64,000 nucleotides of DNA from a bacterium. Its GTDB lineage: Bacteria > Elusimicrobiota > Elusimicrobia > Elusimicrobiales > UBA9959. How positions within the stretch are numbered: the stretch's first letter is position 1; every line of letters starts with the position of its first letter. Shown one piece after another: positions 17,155-25,365 of this stretch. Both the position numbers and the translations under genes were made by a program. Under the pieces are notes generated by a model. That model was not told the DNA's origin. It made no database searches and saw nothing but the letters and a program-made list of their open reading frames with translations. Location: positions 30,206 to 94,205 of the forward strand of contig JAJZPF010000009.1 of NCBI GenBank assembly GCA_021811315.1, read 5' to 3'.

Positions 17155-17472
17155 TCAGCGCGTGGAGTTCTTTTTCAGGGGAAGCAATTTAGTATAGAAG
17201 AAATAGCCGGAATCGTCCCCGACCCTTTTCCTGCGTATGGTTATCTGCAGCGACTCTATCGTCAGCGCGCAATCCTTGCCTTTTTCGGTTATTTCGGATT
17301 CCGGGTACTGGTCCAGGAGCGGCCGGCAGAGCTGGTAAAGCCCGCAGATCGGATTAGCCCCGTCGCTGCAGTCCAAAGCCTTCGCATTATCACGGGACAG
17401 AGCCCTGACAGCCGCGGGAACCGCTAAACAAAGACCTGCCGCCGCCACCGCATAAAAAATTTTTCTGAACAT
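17155..17472 (-). CDS. Small secreted Cys-containing protein, first gene of the sigma unit
   Basis: 105 residues with a signal peptide (residues 1-24, AAAGLCLAVPAAVRA). The mature part has four Cys, clustered in 'LDCSDGANPICGLYQLC' plus 'KDCALT', which would allow two disulfides. Basic C-terminus (IRRKRVGDD...LLPLKKNSTR). I do not recognise a family. It starts 33 nt after an ECF-type promoter and is followed 9 nt later by the sigma factor, so it is co-expressed; a signal or feedback component in the envelope is possible (inference). RBS GGAGG. Confidence 0.7.
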   Translation of the reverse strand: MFRKIFYAVAAAGLCLAVPAAVRALSRDNAKALDCSDGANPICGLYQLCRPLLDQYPESEITEKGKDCALTIESLQITIRRKRVGDDSGYFFYTKLLPLKKNSTR

Positions 17473-17504
17473 ACCAACCTCCGGCTAAAACAGTTCGCTC
17501 CCTG

Positions 17505-17533
17505 TTAGTGCCGGGATCCTAAAAAAAGTTCAC
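17505..17533 (-). promoter_or_regulatory. ECF-type promoter for the sigma factor unit
   Basis: Minus-strand GTGAAC (17528-17533), 15-nt spacer, GGCACTAA (17505-17512), ending 32 nt before the ATG at 17472. Both boxes and the spacer length match 16040-16068, although the spacers differ in sequence. Confidence 0.75.
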
Positions 17534-17576
17534 ATATGGAGGATACCGCGGCCGGCATGCCTGGCCGCACGCAGTC

Positions 17577-19487
17577 CTACTCGCAGCACTTGAAGAACGT
17601 TATCGAGAGCGGCGGCAGGGTGAGCAGAAGCGACCAGGGGCGGCCGTGGGAGGGCGCGGCTTCCGCGGGGACGCCGCCCATATTGCCCATGCCGCTGCCG
17701 CGGTAGGCTACCGAGTCGCTGTTCAGCATCTCTTTCCAGAAGCCGTCGCGCGGCACGCCCACGCGGTAGCTGTGGCGCGGCACGGAGGTATGGTTGCAGA
17801 CCGCCAGAATGGTCTCGCCGGGCTTTTCGCCGTGGCGCAGGAAAGCCGTCACGCTCTGCTGCGAGTCGTTCGCGTCTATCCATTCGAAACCGGCCTGGTC
17901 GCAGTTGAGGTCGTGCATCGCCGGCTCGGCCTTGTAAAAAGCGTTCAGGTCCCTCACCCATTTAAGCATGCCCTCGTGAGGCCCGTGCCCGGTCAAATGC
18001 CAGTCCAGGCTGGTATCGTGGTTCCACTCGTTCCACTGCGCGAATTCGCAGCCCATGAACAGCAGCTTCTGCCCCGGCTGGGCGTACATGCTGCCGTAAA
18101 GCAGGCGCAGGTTCGCGAACTTCTGCCAGGAATCCCCGGCCATCTTGTTCAGCATCGAGCCTTTGCCGTGCGCCACTTCGTCGTGGGAGAAAGGCAGGAC
18201 GAAGTTCTCGCCGAAAGCGTAGAGCATCCGGAAAGTGAGGCTGTTGTGGTGGTATTTGCGGAAAACCGGGTCCTTAGAGAAATAAAGCAGGGTATCGTGC
18301 ATCCAGCCCATATCCCACTTATACCCGAAACCCAGGCCGCCCAGGTAGGTAGGCCGCGAAACCATCGGCCAGGAAGTCGATTCTTCGGCGTAAGTCTGCG
18401 TGCCGGGATAATTTTCATAAACCACCTGGTTGAACTGCTTCAGGAAGGCCACCGCCTCCAGGTTCTCCCTCCCGCCGTACTTGTTCGGGATCCACTCGCC
18501 GGCCTTGCGCGAGTAATCCAGGTAAAGCATGGAAGCCACAGCGTCCACGCGCAGCCCGTCGGCGTGGTATTTGTCCATCCAGAACTGCGCGCTGGAGAGC
18601 AGGAAGCTTTTTACCTCGTTACGGCCGAAATTGAAGATGGAACTTTTCCAGTCCGGGTGGAAGCCCTGGCGCGGGTCGGCGTGCTCGTAGAGGTGCGTGC
18701 CGTCGAAATAAGCCAGGCCGTGCGCGTCCGCCGGGAAATGCGCGGGGACCCAGTCCAGGATCACGCCTATCCCTTCCTGGTGCAGGCGGTCCACCAGGTA
18801 CATGAAGTCCTGCGGGCCGCCGTAGCGGCTGGTGGGAGAGAAATAGCCGGTGGTCTGGTAGCCCCAGGAACCGTAAAAAGGGTGCTCGGTCACCGGCATC
18901 AGTTCCACATGGGAAAAGCCCATTTCTTTGACGTACTTCGGCAGCTGCTCCGCGAGTTCGCGGTAGGTCAGCGAGCGGTTGCCCTCTTCCGGGACCCGGC
19001 GCCAGGAGCCGAGGTGCACTTCGTAAATTGAAACGGGGCTTTTTAGGCCGGTGCGGTCGCCGCGGGATTTCATCCATTCGCCGTCGCCCCAGTTATAGGC
19101 CAGCGAGCCGACCACGGAGGCGGTCTTGGGCGGGATCTCTGCCGCGAAAGCCATCGGGTCGGCTTTTTCGGCGCTGAAGTTCTTATAGCGGGAAAGTATG
19201 AAATATTTATAATTCTGCCCCTGCCTGACTCCGGGAATGAAACCTTCCCAGATGCCGGACTGCCCGCGCTGCTTCAAAGCGTCATGGCTTTTGTTCCAGC
19301 CGTTGAAATCGCCTATCACATGGACTTCTTTGGCATTAGGCGCCCAGACCGCGAAGAGGGTTCCCTCTACCCCGCCTATGACCGCCGGGTGCGCTCCGAA
19401 CTTCTCATAAAGCTTGAAATGGTTGCCCTCGTTAAAGAGGTAAAGGTCCTGGTCCGTCAAAAGGTGCGCTTCGTTTACATTTTCCAT
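17577..19487 (-). CDS. glgB: 1,4-alpha-glucan branching enzyme
   Basis: 636 residues; introduces alpha-1,6 branches into glycogen. N-terminal CBM48: '[21 protein letters not shown]'. GH13 core: '[10 protein letters not shown]', '[22 protein letters not shown]', nucleophile region '[19 protein letters not shown]', acid/base Glu in '[10 protein letters not shown]', and '[16 protein letters not shown]' with the third acidic residue. Length and motifs indicate an intact enzyme with a shortened N-terminus compared with E. coli GlgB. No other glycogen gene is adjacent, but a secreted alpha-amylase lies at 54749. AGGAAA precedes the ATG. Confidence 0.95.
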   Translation of the reverse strand: MENVNEAHLLTDQDLYLFNEGNHFKLYEKFGAHPAVIGGVEGTLFAVWAPNAKEVHVIGDFNGWNKSHDALKQRGQSGIWEGFIPGVRQGQNYKYFILSRYKNFSAEKADPMAFAAEIPPKTASVVGSLAYNWGDGEWMKSRGDRTGLKSPVSIYEVHLGSWRRVPEEGNRSLTYRELAEQLPKYVKEMGFSHVELMPVTEHPFYGSWGYQTTGYFSPTSRYGGPQDFMYLVDRLHQEGIGVILDWVPAHFPADAHGLAYFDGTHLYEHADPRQGFHPDWKSSIFNFGRNEVKSFLLSSAQFWMDKYHADGLRVDAVASMLYLDYSRKAGEWIPNKYGGRENLEAVAFLKQFNQVVYENYPGTQTYAEESTSWPMVSRPTYLGGLGFGYKWDMGWMHDTLLYFSKDPVFRKYHHNSLTFRMLYAFGENFVLPFSHDEVAHGKGSMLNKMAGDSWQKFANLRLLYGSMYAQPGQKLLFMGCEFAQWNEWNHDTSLDWHLTGHGPHEGMLKWVRDLNAFYKAEPAMHDLNCDQAGFEWIDANDSQQSVTAFLRHGEKPGETILAVCNHTSVPRHSYRVGVPRDGFWKEMLNSDSVAYRGSGMGNMGGVPAEAAPSHGRPWSLLLTLPPLSITFFKCCE

Positions 19488-19530
19488 AGTGTTTTCCTGT
19501 ATTTCAAATAATACAATACTTGTAAGGAAA

Positions 19531-19569
19531 AAAGCGGGCGGCCCCCGGTCGGGAGCCGCCCGTTTTATT
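19531..19569. terminator. Bidirectional terminator between the C11 protease and glgB
   Basis: Stem CGGGCGGC (19535-19542) / GCCGCCCG (19555-19562). The plus strand continues TTTTATTT and the minus strand CTTTTTT, so it can end the leftward protease transcript just upstream of glgB. Confidence 0.8.
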
Positions 19570-19587
19570 TAAGCGTTTTCGCCCTGC

Positions 19588-20997
19588 TCAGGGCTTGGCC
19601 GCATGTATAGCGTTGGTCAGGCAGTCCACGTAAGCCATCAGCTGCTGAACGCTTGCGCCGGGGCCGGGGTCGGTGCAGCCGTTCATGAATTCCAGGCCGG
19701 GGGCGGTAACGCCTTTCATTTCTTTCAGCAGGTCGTCCCAGCGGGTGTCGCGGGACCAGGCCAGCTGGTCGTATTTCTCATTGTAGCCCTTGACCGGCAG
19801 GTAGATCGCCAGGCCGTGGGAAGCTTCGTCGCGGCCGTAGGTTTCTTTGTAGGCCGTATTGTCGATGACGAGCTTGCCGGTCAGCGCGTCCGTCATTGCG
19901 CGGCCTTTTTCGGCCAGGTTCGGGTCGGCCTCGGCGGCAAGGCGGGCGAAGTCGAAAAGGTCTTTATTGTCCTCGTAGGCGTAAGAGGCGGCGGAATAAG
20001 CCTTGGCCTTTATCTGGGGCTTCTTGTCCGAAGCCAGCAGCGCTTCGGTCCAGGAGTTGAAAGCCGTCATGAACTCGCCGAGCGCCGACATCCGCACCGC
20101 CGAGAGAGTGACTTTCTTGCCCTTGGAGGAATAAAAGCCGTCATAGGAGCGCACCATTTCGGCGGCAAGCTGCTCGCCGGTCTTCGAACCGTCGAAAGCC
20201 CGAAGCAGGGTGTCGTAAGGGAAGCCGGTCCCGGGCACGGTCTCCTCGGAGCCGACCACGTAGTCCGCGTAGCCGTTGACCTCGTAAAGAAGCTCGGCCA
20301 TCTGCATCAGGCAGGCGTCATAGGCCAGGATATCCACTTTGCCGATCTCCCTCATCGCCGCGCCCAGTTCGGGGGTGGAGATGTGGTTCTTGGTCTCGAA
20401 ATCGTAGGAGATGCCCTTGTTGGGAATGCCCGGCTTGTCGGTGATCCAGCCGGAGCCGTGGTTCCAGATTATCAAAGCGTAGTGTTTAGCGGGGTAATTC
20501 TTCATGCTCCATTTAGCGAAATCCGCAAGATGCTTCCAGTCGCCCATGTCCACCCTGTCGAAGGTCTGCATGGCCTTGGATTTGACTTTTTCTTCGTTTG
20601 AATCCTGGGTGACGTAGAAGCGGCGGGAGCCGGTCCAGTTGCCGTCGAAAGAGACGTCGTTCTGCTGGCCGTTCATCCGGCCGGTCTCGGTTACGATATT
20701 CAGGGAAGCGTTGGAGCCGACCGTTTCCATCTTGTTGAGGTTGTAGAGGCCGGCGACTTCAAGATCGTTCTTGCCGTTCATATAGACCATGACGGTCCAT
20801 TCTTTGGGGGCGAGGGGTTTGGGATCTTCGTGGGAGAACCAGCCCTTTTCGGGGGCCGGGGCGGAAACCTGCGGCGTGTCGATGCCGGACAGGGCCGCTT
20901 TCAGGTCGCCGGTGCCGCGGTCGAAATCCACCTGGGCGAATGCCGCTGGAGAAAGGGAAAGGATAAACGCGAAAGCCGCCGTTATGCGCCTGGTCAT
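19588..20997 (-). CDS. Secreted clostripain-family (C11) cysteine protease
   Basis: 469 residues from the ATG at 20997 (GGAGGC upstream); an in-frame start ten codons earlier exists. Signal peptide at 1-21 (AFAFILSLSPAAFA). Family C11 features: 'EWTVMVYMNGKNDLE' at the start of the catalytic domain, catalytic His180 in 'IIWNHGSGW', catalytic Cys229 in 'LAYDACLMQMAEL', then 'YVVGSEETVPGTGFPY', as in clostripain. C11 enzymes cleave after Arg/Lys and usually self-activate. The protein is probably exported to the periplasm or outside. Divergent from rsmH. Confidence 0.92.
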   Translation of the reverse strand: MTRRITAAFAFILSLSPAAFAQVDFDRGTGDLKAALSGIDTPQVSAPAPEKGWFSHEDPKPLAPKEWTVMVYMNGKNDLEVAGLYNLNKMETVGSNASLNIVTETGRMNGQQNDVSFDGNWTGSRRFYVTQDSNEEKVKSKAMQTFDRVDMGDWKHLADFAKWSMKNYPAKHYALIIWNHGSGWITDKPGIPNKGISYDFETKNHISTPELGAAMREIGKVDILAYDACLMQMAELLYEVNGYADYVVGSEETVPGTGFPYDTLLRAFDGSKTGEQLAAEMVRSYDGFYSSKGKKVTLSAVRMSALGEFMTAFNSWTEALLASDKKPQIKAKAYSAASYAYEDNKDLFDFARLAAEADPNLAEKGRAMTDALTGKLVIDNTAYKETYGRDEASHGLAIYLPVKGYNEKYDQLAWSRDTRWDDLLKEMKGVTAPGLEFMNGCTDPGPGASVQQLMAYVDCLTNAIHAAKP

Positions 20998-21174
20998 TCT
21001 GCCTCCGTTAACTTTCAGCAAATTCATTATCTAAAGTATAAGTAAAATGCGGGGAAAAATTCAGAAGCCAAAGACCCAGGCCGGGCCCGTATTAAGGGAT
21101 ATGGAAACCTGGGTCCAATGGTCCGCGGGCCCATTTGACCGCCCGGGCGAAATATGGCTAACATTGATTGAAGC

Positions 21175-22236
21175 ATGACCGAAGAAACGCCCCAGCCCCA
21201 TAAACGCCGCGTCCGCTACAGCGGGAGGAACCCGCGCAAATTCGCGGAGAAGTACAAAGAGCTCGATCCCGCCAGATACGCCGGCGACATCGAGCATATC
21301 CTGGCGAAAGGCCAGACGCCGGCGGGGATGCACCGGCCTATCTGCGTCGGCGAAATACTTTCGATACTGGACCCGAAACCCGGCGAGGTCTGCCTGGACG
21401 CCACCCTGGGCTACGGCGGGCACTCGGAGAAGCTGCTGCCGAAGCTGCTGCCCGGCGGAAAGCTTTTCGCGACCGATGTGGACCCTTTGGAGCTGCCGAA
21501 AGCAGAAGCGCGCCTGCGCGGGCTTGGTTTCGGCCCGGACGTCTTTATAGCGCGTAAAATGAATTTCGCGGGAGTGCTGGGGTTGCTGCCCGAGGCGGGC
21601 GGCGGCTTCGACTGCGTCCTCGCGGACCTGGGCGTTTCTTCGATGCAGCTGGACAACCCGGCGCGCGGCTTCACCTACAAAGCCGACGGGCCGCTTGACC
21701 TCCGGCTGAACCCCGGGCGCGGCAGGCCCGCCTCGGAAATGCTGAATACTATTTCCGCCGAAGCGCTTGAGAAGATACTTTTCGATTATGCCGACGAGCC
21801 GCAGGCGAAAGAAATAGCGCAAGCCATTAAAGCGGCGCTTCTGCCGGTAACGACCACGGCGCGCCTGGCCGCCGCCGTGAGCGACGGGCTGAAAAAACTG
21901 GACCCTAAAACAGAAGACAGCCTGATAAAGAAAGCGCTGCAGCGCACTTTCATGGCGCTGCGCATCGCGGTGAACGAAGAGTTGAGCGTGCTTGACCGCT
22001 TCCTGGACATTCTGCCCTGGTGCCTTAAGCCGGGCGGGCGGGTCGCGATCTTGTCTTTCCACTCCGGCGAGGACCGCCGCGTTAAAAAAGCGTTTTTAAA
22101 GGGAGAGGACGCCGGTATATATTCAAAAATAGCGCCCTCCCCGATGCGCCCCTCCCCCGAAGAGCGCCGCGGCAACCCCCGCTCCGCCTGCGCCAAGCTC
22201 CGCTGGGCCGTCCGCTCGGACAAGCCGGCGCAGTAA
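21175..22236 (+). CDS. rsmH: 16S rRNA (cytosine-N4)-methyltransferase RsmH, divergent copy
   Basis: 353 residues. Family motifs in order: 'MHRPICVGEILSIL', SAM site 'CLDATLGYGGHSEKLL', 'ATDVDPLEL', 'CVLADLGVSSMQLDNPARGFTY', 'GPLDLRL', 'RTFMALRIAVNEEL' and 'LSFHSGEDRRVKKAF'. It should methylate N4 of C1402 in 16S rRNA. Oddities: a basic N-terminal extension of about 50 residues before the usual start, several substitutions in near-invariant motifs (FHSGED instead of FHSLED, GPLDLRL instead of GPLDMRM), and no mraZ/ftsI/mur neighbours. It could be a second, lineage-specific RsmH-like enzyme. It converges on the receiver gene, with stops 3 nt apart. Confidence 0.85.
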   Translation: MTEETPQPHKRRVRYSGRNPRKFAEKYKELDPARYAGDIEHILAKGQTPAGMHRPICVGEILSILDPKPGEVCLDATLGYGGHSEKLLPKLLPGGKLFATDVDPLELPKAEARLRGLGFGPDVFIARKMNFAGVLGLLPEAGGGFDCVLADLGVSSMQLDNPARGFTYKADGPLDLRLNPGRGRPASEMLNTISAEALEKILFDYADEPQAKEIAQAIKAALLPVTTTARLAAAVSDGLKKLDPKTEDSLIKKALQRTFMALRIAVNEELSVLDRFLDILPWCLKPGGRVAILSFHSGEDRRVKKAFLKGEDAGIYSKIAPSPMRPSPEERRGNPRSACAKLRWAVRSDKPAQ

Positions 22237-22239
22237 CGC

Positions 22240-22698
22240 TCAGTCGGCATTCCTCTTCGGACGCTCCGGCACCCCGCCCCCTTCGCCTGTATAAAAGACC
22301 CGCCGCTTTATCAAAGCCACGGTCTCCTTGAAGATCTCATGCTTAATAAGGTATTCGCTGCACCCCAGTTCCCGGCAGACGGCTTTATCCGCGGGATCTT
22401 CGCTGGAGGTATGCATGATCACGGGGATGCTTTTAAGGCGCGGGTCGGCCTTGACACGCTGCAGCAGTTCTATGCCGTCCATGCCCGGCATATGTATGTC
22501 GGAAACCAGCAGATAGGCCTTGCCCGGTTCAAAACAGGGTTCGCTTTTGCCTGAAAAGAAATTCCAGACCTCGACCCCGCTCTTGAACCGCAGCACCGGG
22601 TTGGCCAGCCCGCTCTCCTTTAAACGCTCCTCCAGAAGATAGGCGTCCCCGTCATTGTCTTCGGCGAAGAGTATGGTCAGCTGCCTTTTCTTTTCCAT
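22240..22698 (-). CDS. Single-domain response regulator (Rcp1-like)
   Basis: 152 residues. Receiver motifs: 'FAEDNDGDAYLL', 'LLVSDIHMPGMDGIELL' with phospho-acceptor Asp, 'MHTSSEDP' and Lys in 'YLIKHEIF'. The insertion 'FSGKSEPCFEPGKAYL' is typical of the Rcp1 subgroup. No output domain. It lies downstream of the PAS-LuxR gene on the same strand, separated by 205 bp that contain a 23-bp palindrome, so it may be a target of that regulator (inference). Confidence 0.88.
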   Translation of the reverse strand: MEKKRQLTILFAEDNDGDAYLLEERLKESGLANPVLRFKSGVEVWNFFSGKSEPCFEPGKAYLLVSDIHMPGMDGIELLQRVKADPRLKSIPVIMHTSSEDPADKAVCRELGCSEYLIKHEIFKETVALIKRRVFYTGEGGGVPERPKRNAD

Positions 22699-22851
22699 AT
22701 CTCACCTGTGCCCGGCAGGCCGAAGCCGGTTTATCCGACCCGGTCCAGCCGCTGTAGTATTTCAGTCAGAAACAGTTGTTTCAATTTTAAATGCCCCTCT
22801 TAAATATAATTGAATTTACCGGATTTGGGTATGTGATAATAATAGGTACTG

Positions 22852-22874
22852 AATGGGTATAGAATATACCCATT
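22852..22874. promoter_or_regulatory. 23-bp palindrome between PAS-LuxR and receiver genes
   Basis: Perfect 10-bp arms AATGGGTATA / TATACCCATT around GAA, in an AT-rich intergenic region 150 bp upstream of the receiver gene. In the leftward direction it is not followed by a T-tract, so it is more like an operator than a terminator. Confidence 0.5.
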
Positions 22875-22903
22875 AACCGCCTGTTTTTTTTGCCTCACCC
22901 GGT

Positions 22904-24112
22904 TCAGAGGCTTTGCAGGAATGAGGTCAGGTTCTTGCCTTTTTTGGTCAGGCCAAGTTTCTTGCGGATATGGTTGCGGTGCTTGTTCACGGTCTGGGGA
23001 GAAGAGCTTGAAAGGCCGGCTATTTCCTTGGTGGTCAGCCCCGACTTTATCATATTGCAGATCTCTATCTCTCTGGGGGTAAGGTTAAGCTTTTTTTCGG
23101 TCAGGTTGCGGCCGAACGAGGAAACCAAGGACCTCAAGCTGTTCTCCAAGAGGACGGCGTAGTCGCGCGACGCGCCGCCCCCGCGTTTTATTTTCAGCAC
23201 TATCGGCATGACGATCTCGTTTATATTCGCGGAGATATCGTTCTTTATCCTGCTTTTTTCGGCCTCTATCTCGCTTATCACTTCCTGGAAGGCGACGTTT
23301 TTATCCGCCAGGCGCTTTTTCCCGGCTTCCAGCTCCGCGCAGGTTTTTTTAAGCGCCTCGTCCGCCAGCTTACGCTCGGTGATGTCGCGCACGATGCTTA
23401 TGGTGGTGTCGTCGATACATGGCGCCATCCGCACCTCGAAGTATGATTCCCGCCCATCGATCGGAAGAGAGTAATTAAGCGTCAGCACGGCGTTCGAATC
23501 CAGTGCGTCGGCGATCCCTTTCATCAGCAGTTCCGCCACCGGCGGCGGCAAGACCTCCGCGATCTTCTTATGAAGAAAAGCCGCCGGCGGAAGAAAGAGC
23601 AGGTCCTGGTCGAGCGCGTGGACGAACAGGAACTCTCCGTCCCGCCGGTTCGTAAAGATCATGTCCGGTATGGCTTTGATGAGCGAGAGGTTCCGGGCCT
23701 CGCTGGCGCGCAATTCCTCCTCCGCGCGCTGGCGCTCCGTGATATCGCGCTCGATGCAGATCCCGAGGCGCCTGCCCCCTACCGCTACCTCCTTCACCGA
23801 AGTTTCCACGACCAGGGTCGAGCCGTCTTTCCGGCGATGGCTCACGACAAGGACGCCGCCCCCGGCGCCCTGGAGCCGGCGGCCGCGCTCCATGACCATG
23901 GGCGCGGCGTCCGCGTCCGGGTCAAGGATCCCGATAGATTTTCCGATAACTTCCCCGCGCGTATAGCCGTGCATTTTCAGAGCCGCGGGGTTGGCATCCC
24001 GGAGAATAGGCGGCCCGCCCGGCGCCAGCTCAAGCAGCATAATGCCGTCGCGCGCATTCTCGAAAAGCAGCTGGGACAGCTGAACGGCCTCGTCTTTTTC
24101 CCCCTGTGCCAT
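22904..24112 (-). CDS. PAS-PAS sensor with LuxR-type DNA-binding domain
   Basis: 402 residues. Two PAS domains: about 8-135 ('LLFENARDGIMLLELAPGGPP', ending 'RDITERQRAEEEL') and 140-255 (ending 'RDITERKLADEAL'), each with the PAC-type DITER signature. A coiled coil spans about 255-300. The C-terminus is a GerE/LuxR HTH: 'LNLTPREIEICNMIKSGLTTKEIAGLSSSSPQTVNKHRNHIRKKL', here broken as seen at about 335-390. No receiver and no membrane segment, so it is a cytoplasmic one-component regulator sensing a small ligand, redox or light. No terminator is obvious before the next gene. Confidence 0.88.
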   Translation of the reverse strand: MAQGEKDEAVQLSQLLFENARDGIMLLELAPGGPPILRDANPAALKMHGYTRGEVIGKSIGILDPDADAAPMVMERGRRLQGAGGGVLVVSHRRKDGSTLVVETSVKEVAVGGRRLGICIERDITERQRAEEELRASEARNLSLIKAIPDMIFTNRRDGEFLFVHALDQDLLFLPPAAFLHKKIAEVLPPPVAELLMKGIADALDSNAVLTLNYSLPIDGRESYFEVRMAPCIDDTTISIVRDITERKLADEALKKTCAELEAGKKRLADKNVAFQEVISEIEAEKSRIKNDISANINEIVMPIVLKIKRGGGASRDYAVLLENSLRSLVSSFGRNLTEKKLNLTPREIEICNMIKSGLTTKEIAGLSSSSPQTVNKHRNHIRKKLGLTKKGKNLTSFLQSL

Positions 24113-24403
24113 TTTAAGGACCTTCTTTTCCCCGCGGCCTGATGCCGCACGGCTCGGCGGGGACCACCATCCTCACAACTCCGCCGGGCAAAGGATCGCG
24201 TCCGATGCCCATGGAAAAGCCTGAAGAGATAGAAAAGGCGGTGCAAAACGGTCTCGATACGCAAGAAAACCTAAAAAATCGCGGTTTTATCCCCCCGTGT
24301 GACCAAGCCGGAATTTCAGAAAGGATCTCCGGATATTTTTACCTGTTCCCGCCGAAGATCGGCATAAGAACCGTGCCCGGTTCAAGATCCTCCGGCTTTG
24401 AGT

Positions 24404-25363
24404 TTAGCCGGGTTTTCTCAGGCCGTTCGGCTCGCCCGCCATCGTTGTCTTCGGCTTTACTTCGTTCCATTTTTCAGTCAGCGGCGGGCAGGGGCAGCCT
24501 TCATAGCTGTTCTCTTTCATCAGGTCGAACTCCGAGGCCTCGCCCATGGCCCAGGCGCCGCCGGCGCCGGGATTATAGCTGCGCTTGCTGGTCAGGTTAT
24601 AGCGCTTCAGGACTATCCCTTTTTCGGTCAGCTGCCGCGAAACCAGCTCCTCCACTTCTTCGGTCAGCTCCCCAGGTATCACGAAGCCGGACCGCTCCCG
24701 CCATTTCGCCAGGAAATAATAACCGCGGAGGAAGTCGTACTCGTAGAACCTGGGGAAAGCGATCTCCAGCCAATCCTTGTCTATAATTTCCCCGGTGGAA
24801 GCTTTTCGTAAGAGCTTGTGCTTCAGCAGGTAAGCCGCACCCTTGTCCAGGAACTCCGTTTCTTCAGCGGTCAGTTCGCGTTTTCGGCAGAACAGCACCG
24901 CTTCAAGGCAGGGCAGCGTGGTAACTATGGAGCTTTTGGGAACGGGTTTTGTATAAGCCGCCTCGTCGCAGTTCAGGCCGCCGTCCGGCAGCTGGTATTT
25001 GAGGAACCAGGGCCTCATCCAGGGCAGTTCTTTATCCACGTCGACGCCGCAAGCGAACAAGAGCTGGTAGGCGCTGCCTACGGCGCAATGGCAGGCTATC
25101 TTCCGGTACGGGTCCGTCCCCTCCGGGAATTCTTCGGCCTTTACCGGGAAGACCGGCAGATAATGGCCCTTCAGCACTTCCGTCATTTTAGAGACCGCGG
25201 CGGCGGGTATCTTTTCCGCCAGCCCCAATTCGTAAAGCAGAAGCATATGCCACCAGGGCGAATCCCATTTAGGCCAATAAGGATCGCGCCCTATGCTTTG
25301 CAGGGCTTCCGTAGAAGATAAGTAGGCGAGGGACCTTTTTAAGCCGCCGGCGGGAGTAGACAT
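24404..25363 (-). CDS. Conserved protein, possible alpha/alpha-toroid (terpenoid cyclase-like) fold
   Basis: About 319 residues from the ATG at 25363, just after the upstream gene's stop at 25366. Aromatic, helix-rich text such as 'DPYWPKWDSPWWHMLLLYELG' and 'YQLPDGGLNCDEAAY' recalls prenyltransferase/squalene-cyclase alpha-alpha toroids, where a QxxDGG-type loop precedes each barrel helix. The catalytic DxDD motif of true cyclases is not seen. Several Cys and His occur (ACHCAVG), but no clear metal site. Cytoplasmic. Probably co-transcribed with the secreted Cys-rich protein upstream. Function unknown. The 291 bp beyond its end (24113-24403) hold no gene I can defend. Confidence 0.6.
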   Translation of the reverse strand: MSTPAGGLKRSLAYLSSTEALQSIGRDPYWPKWDSPWWHMLLLYELGLAEKIPAAAVSKMTEVLKGHYLPVFPVKAEEFPEGTDPYRKIACHCAVGSAYQLLFACGVDVDKELPWMRPWFLKYQLPDGGLNCDEAAYTKPVPKSSIVTTLPCLEAVLFCRKRELTAEETEFLDKGAAYLLKHKLLRKASTGEIIDKDWLEIAFPRFYEYDFLRGYYFLAKWRERSGFVIPGELTEEVEELVSRQLTEKGIVLKRYNLTSKRSYNPGAGGAWAMGEASEFDLMKENSYEGCPCPPLTEKWNEVKPKTTMAGEPNGLRKPG

Positions 25364-25365
25364 GG

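Noticed and set aside
24142..24786. Plus-strand ORF beginning with a protein-like stretch (MEKPEEIEKAV...)
   Set aside because: Most of it lies antisense to the gene at 24404-25363, the RBS is weak and no family is recognised; at best the first 50 codons could be a gene fragment.
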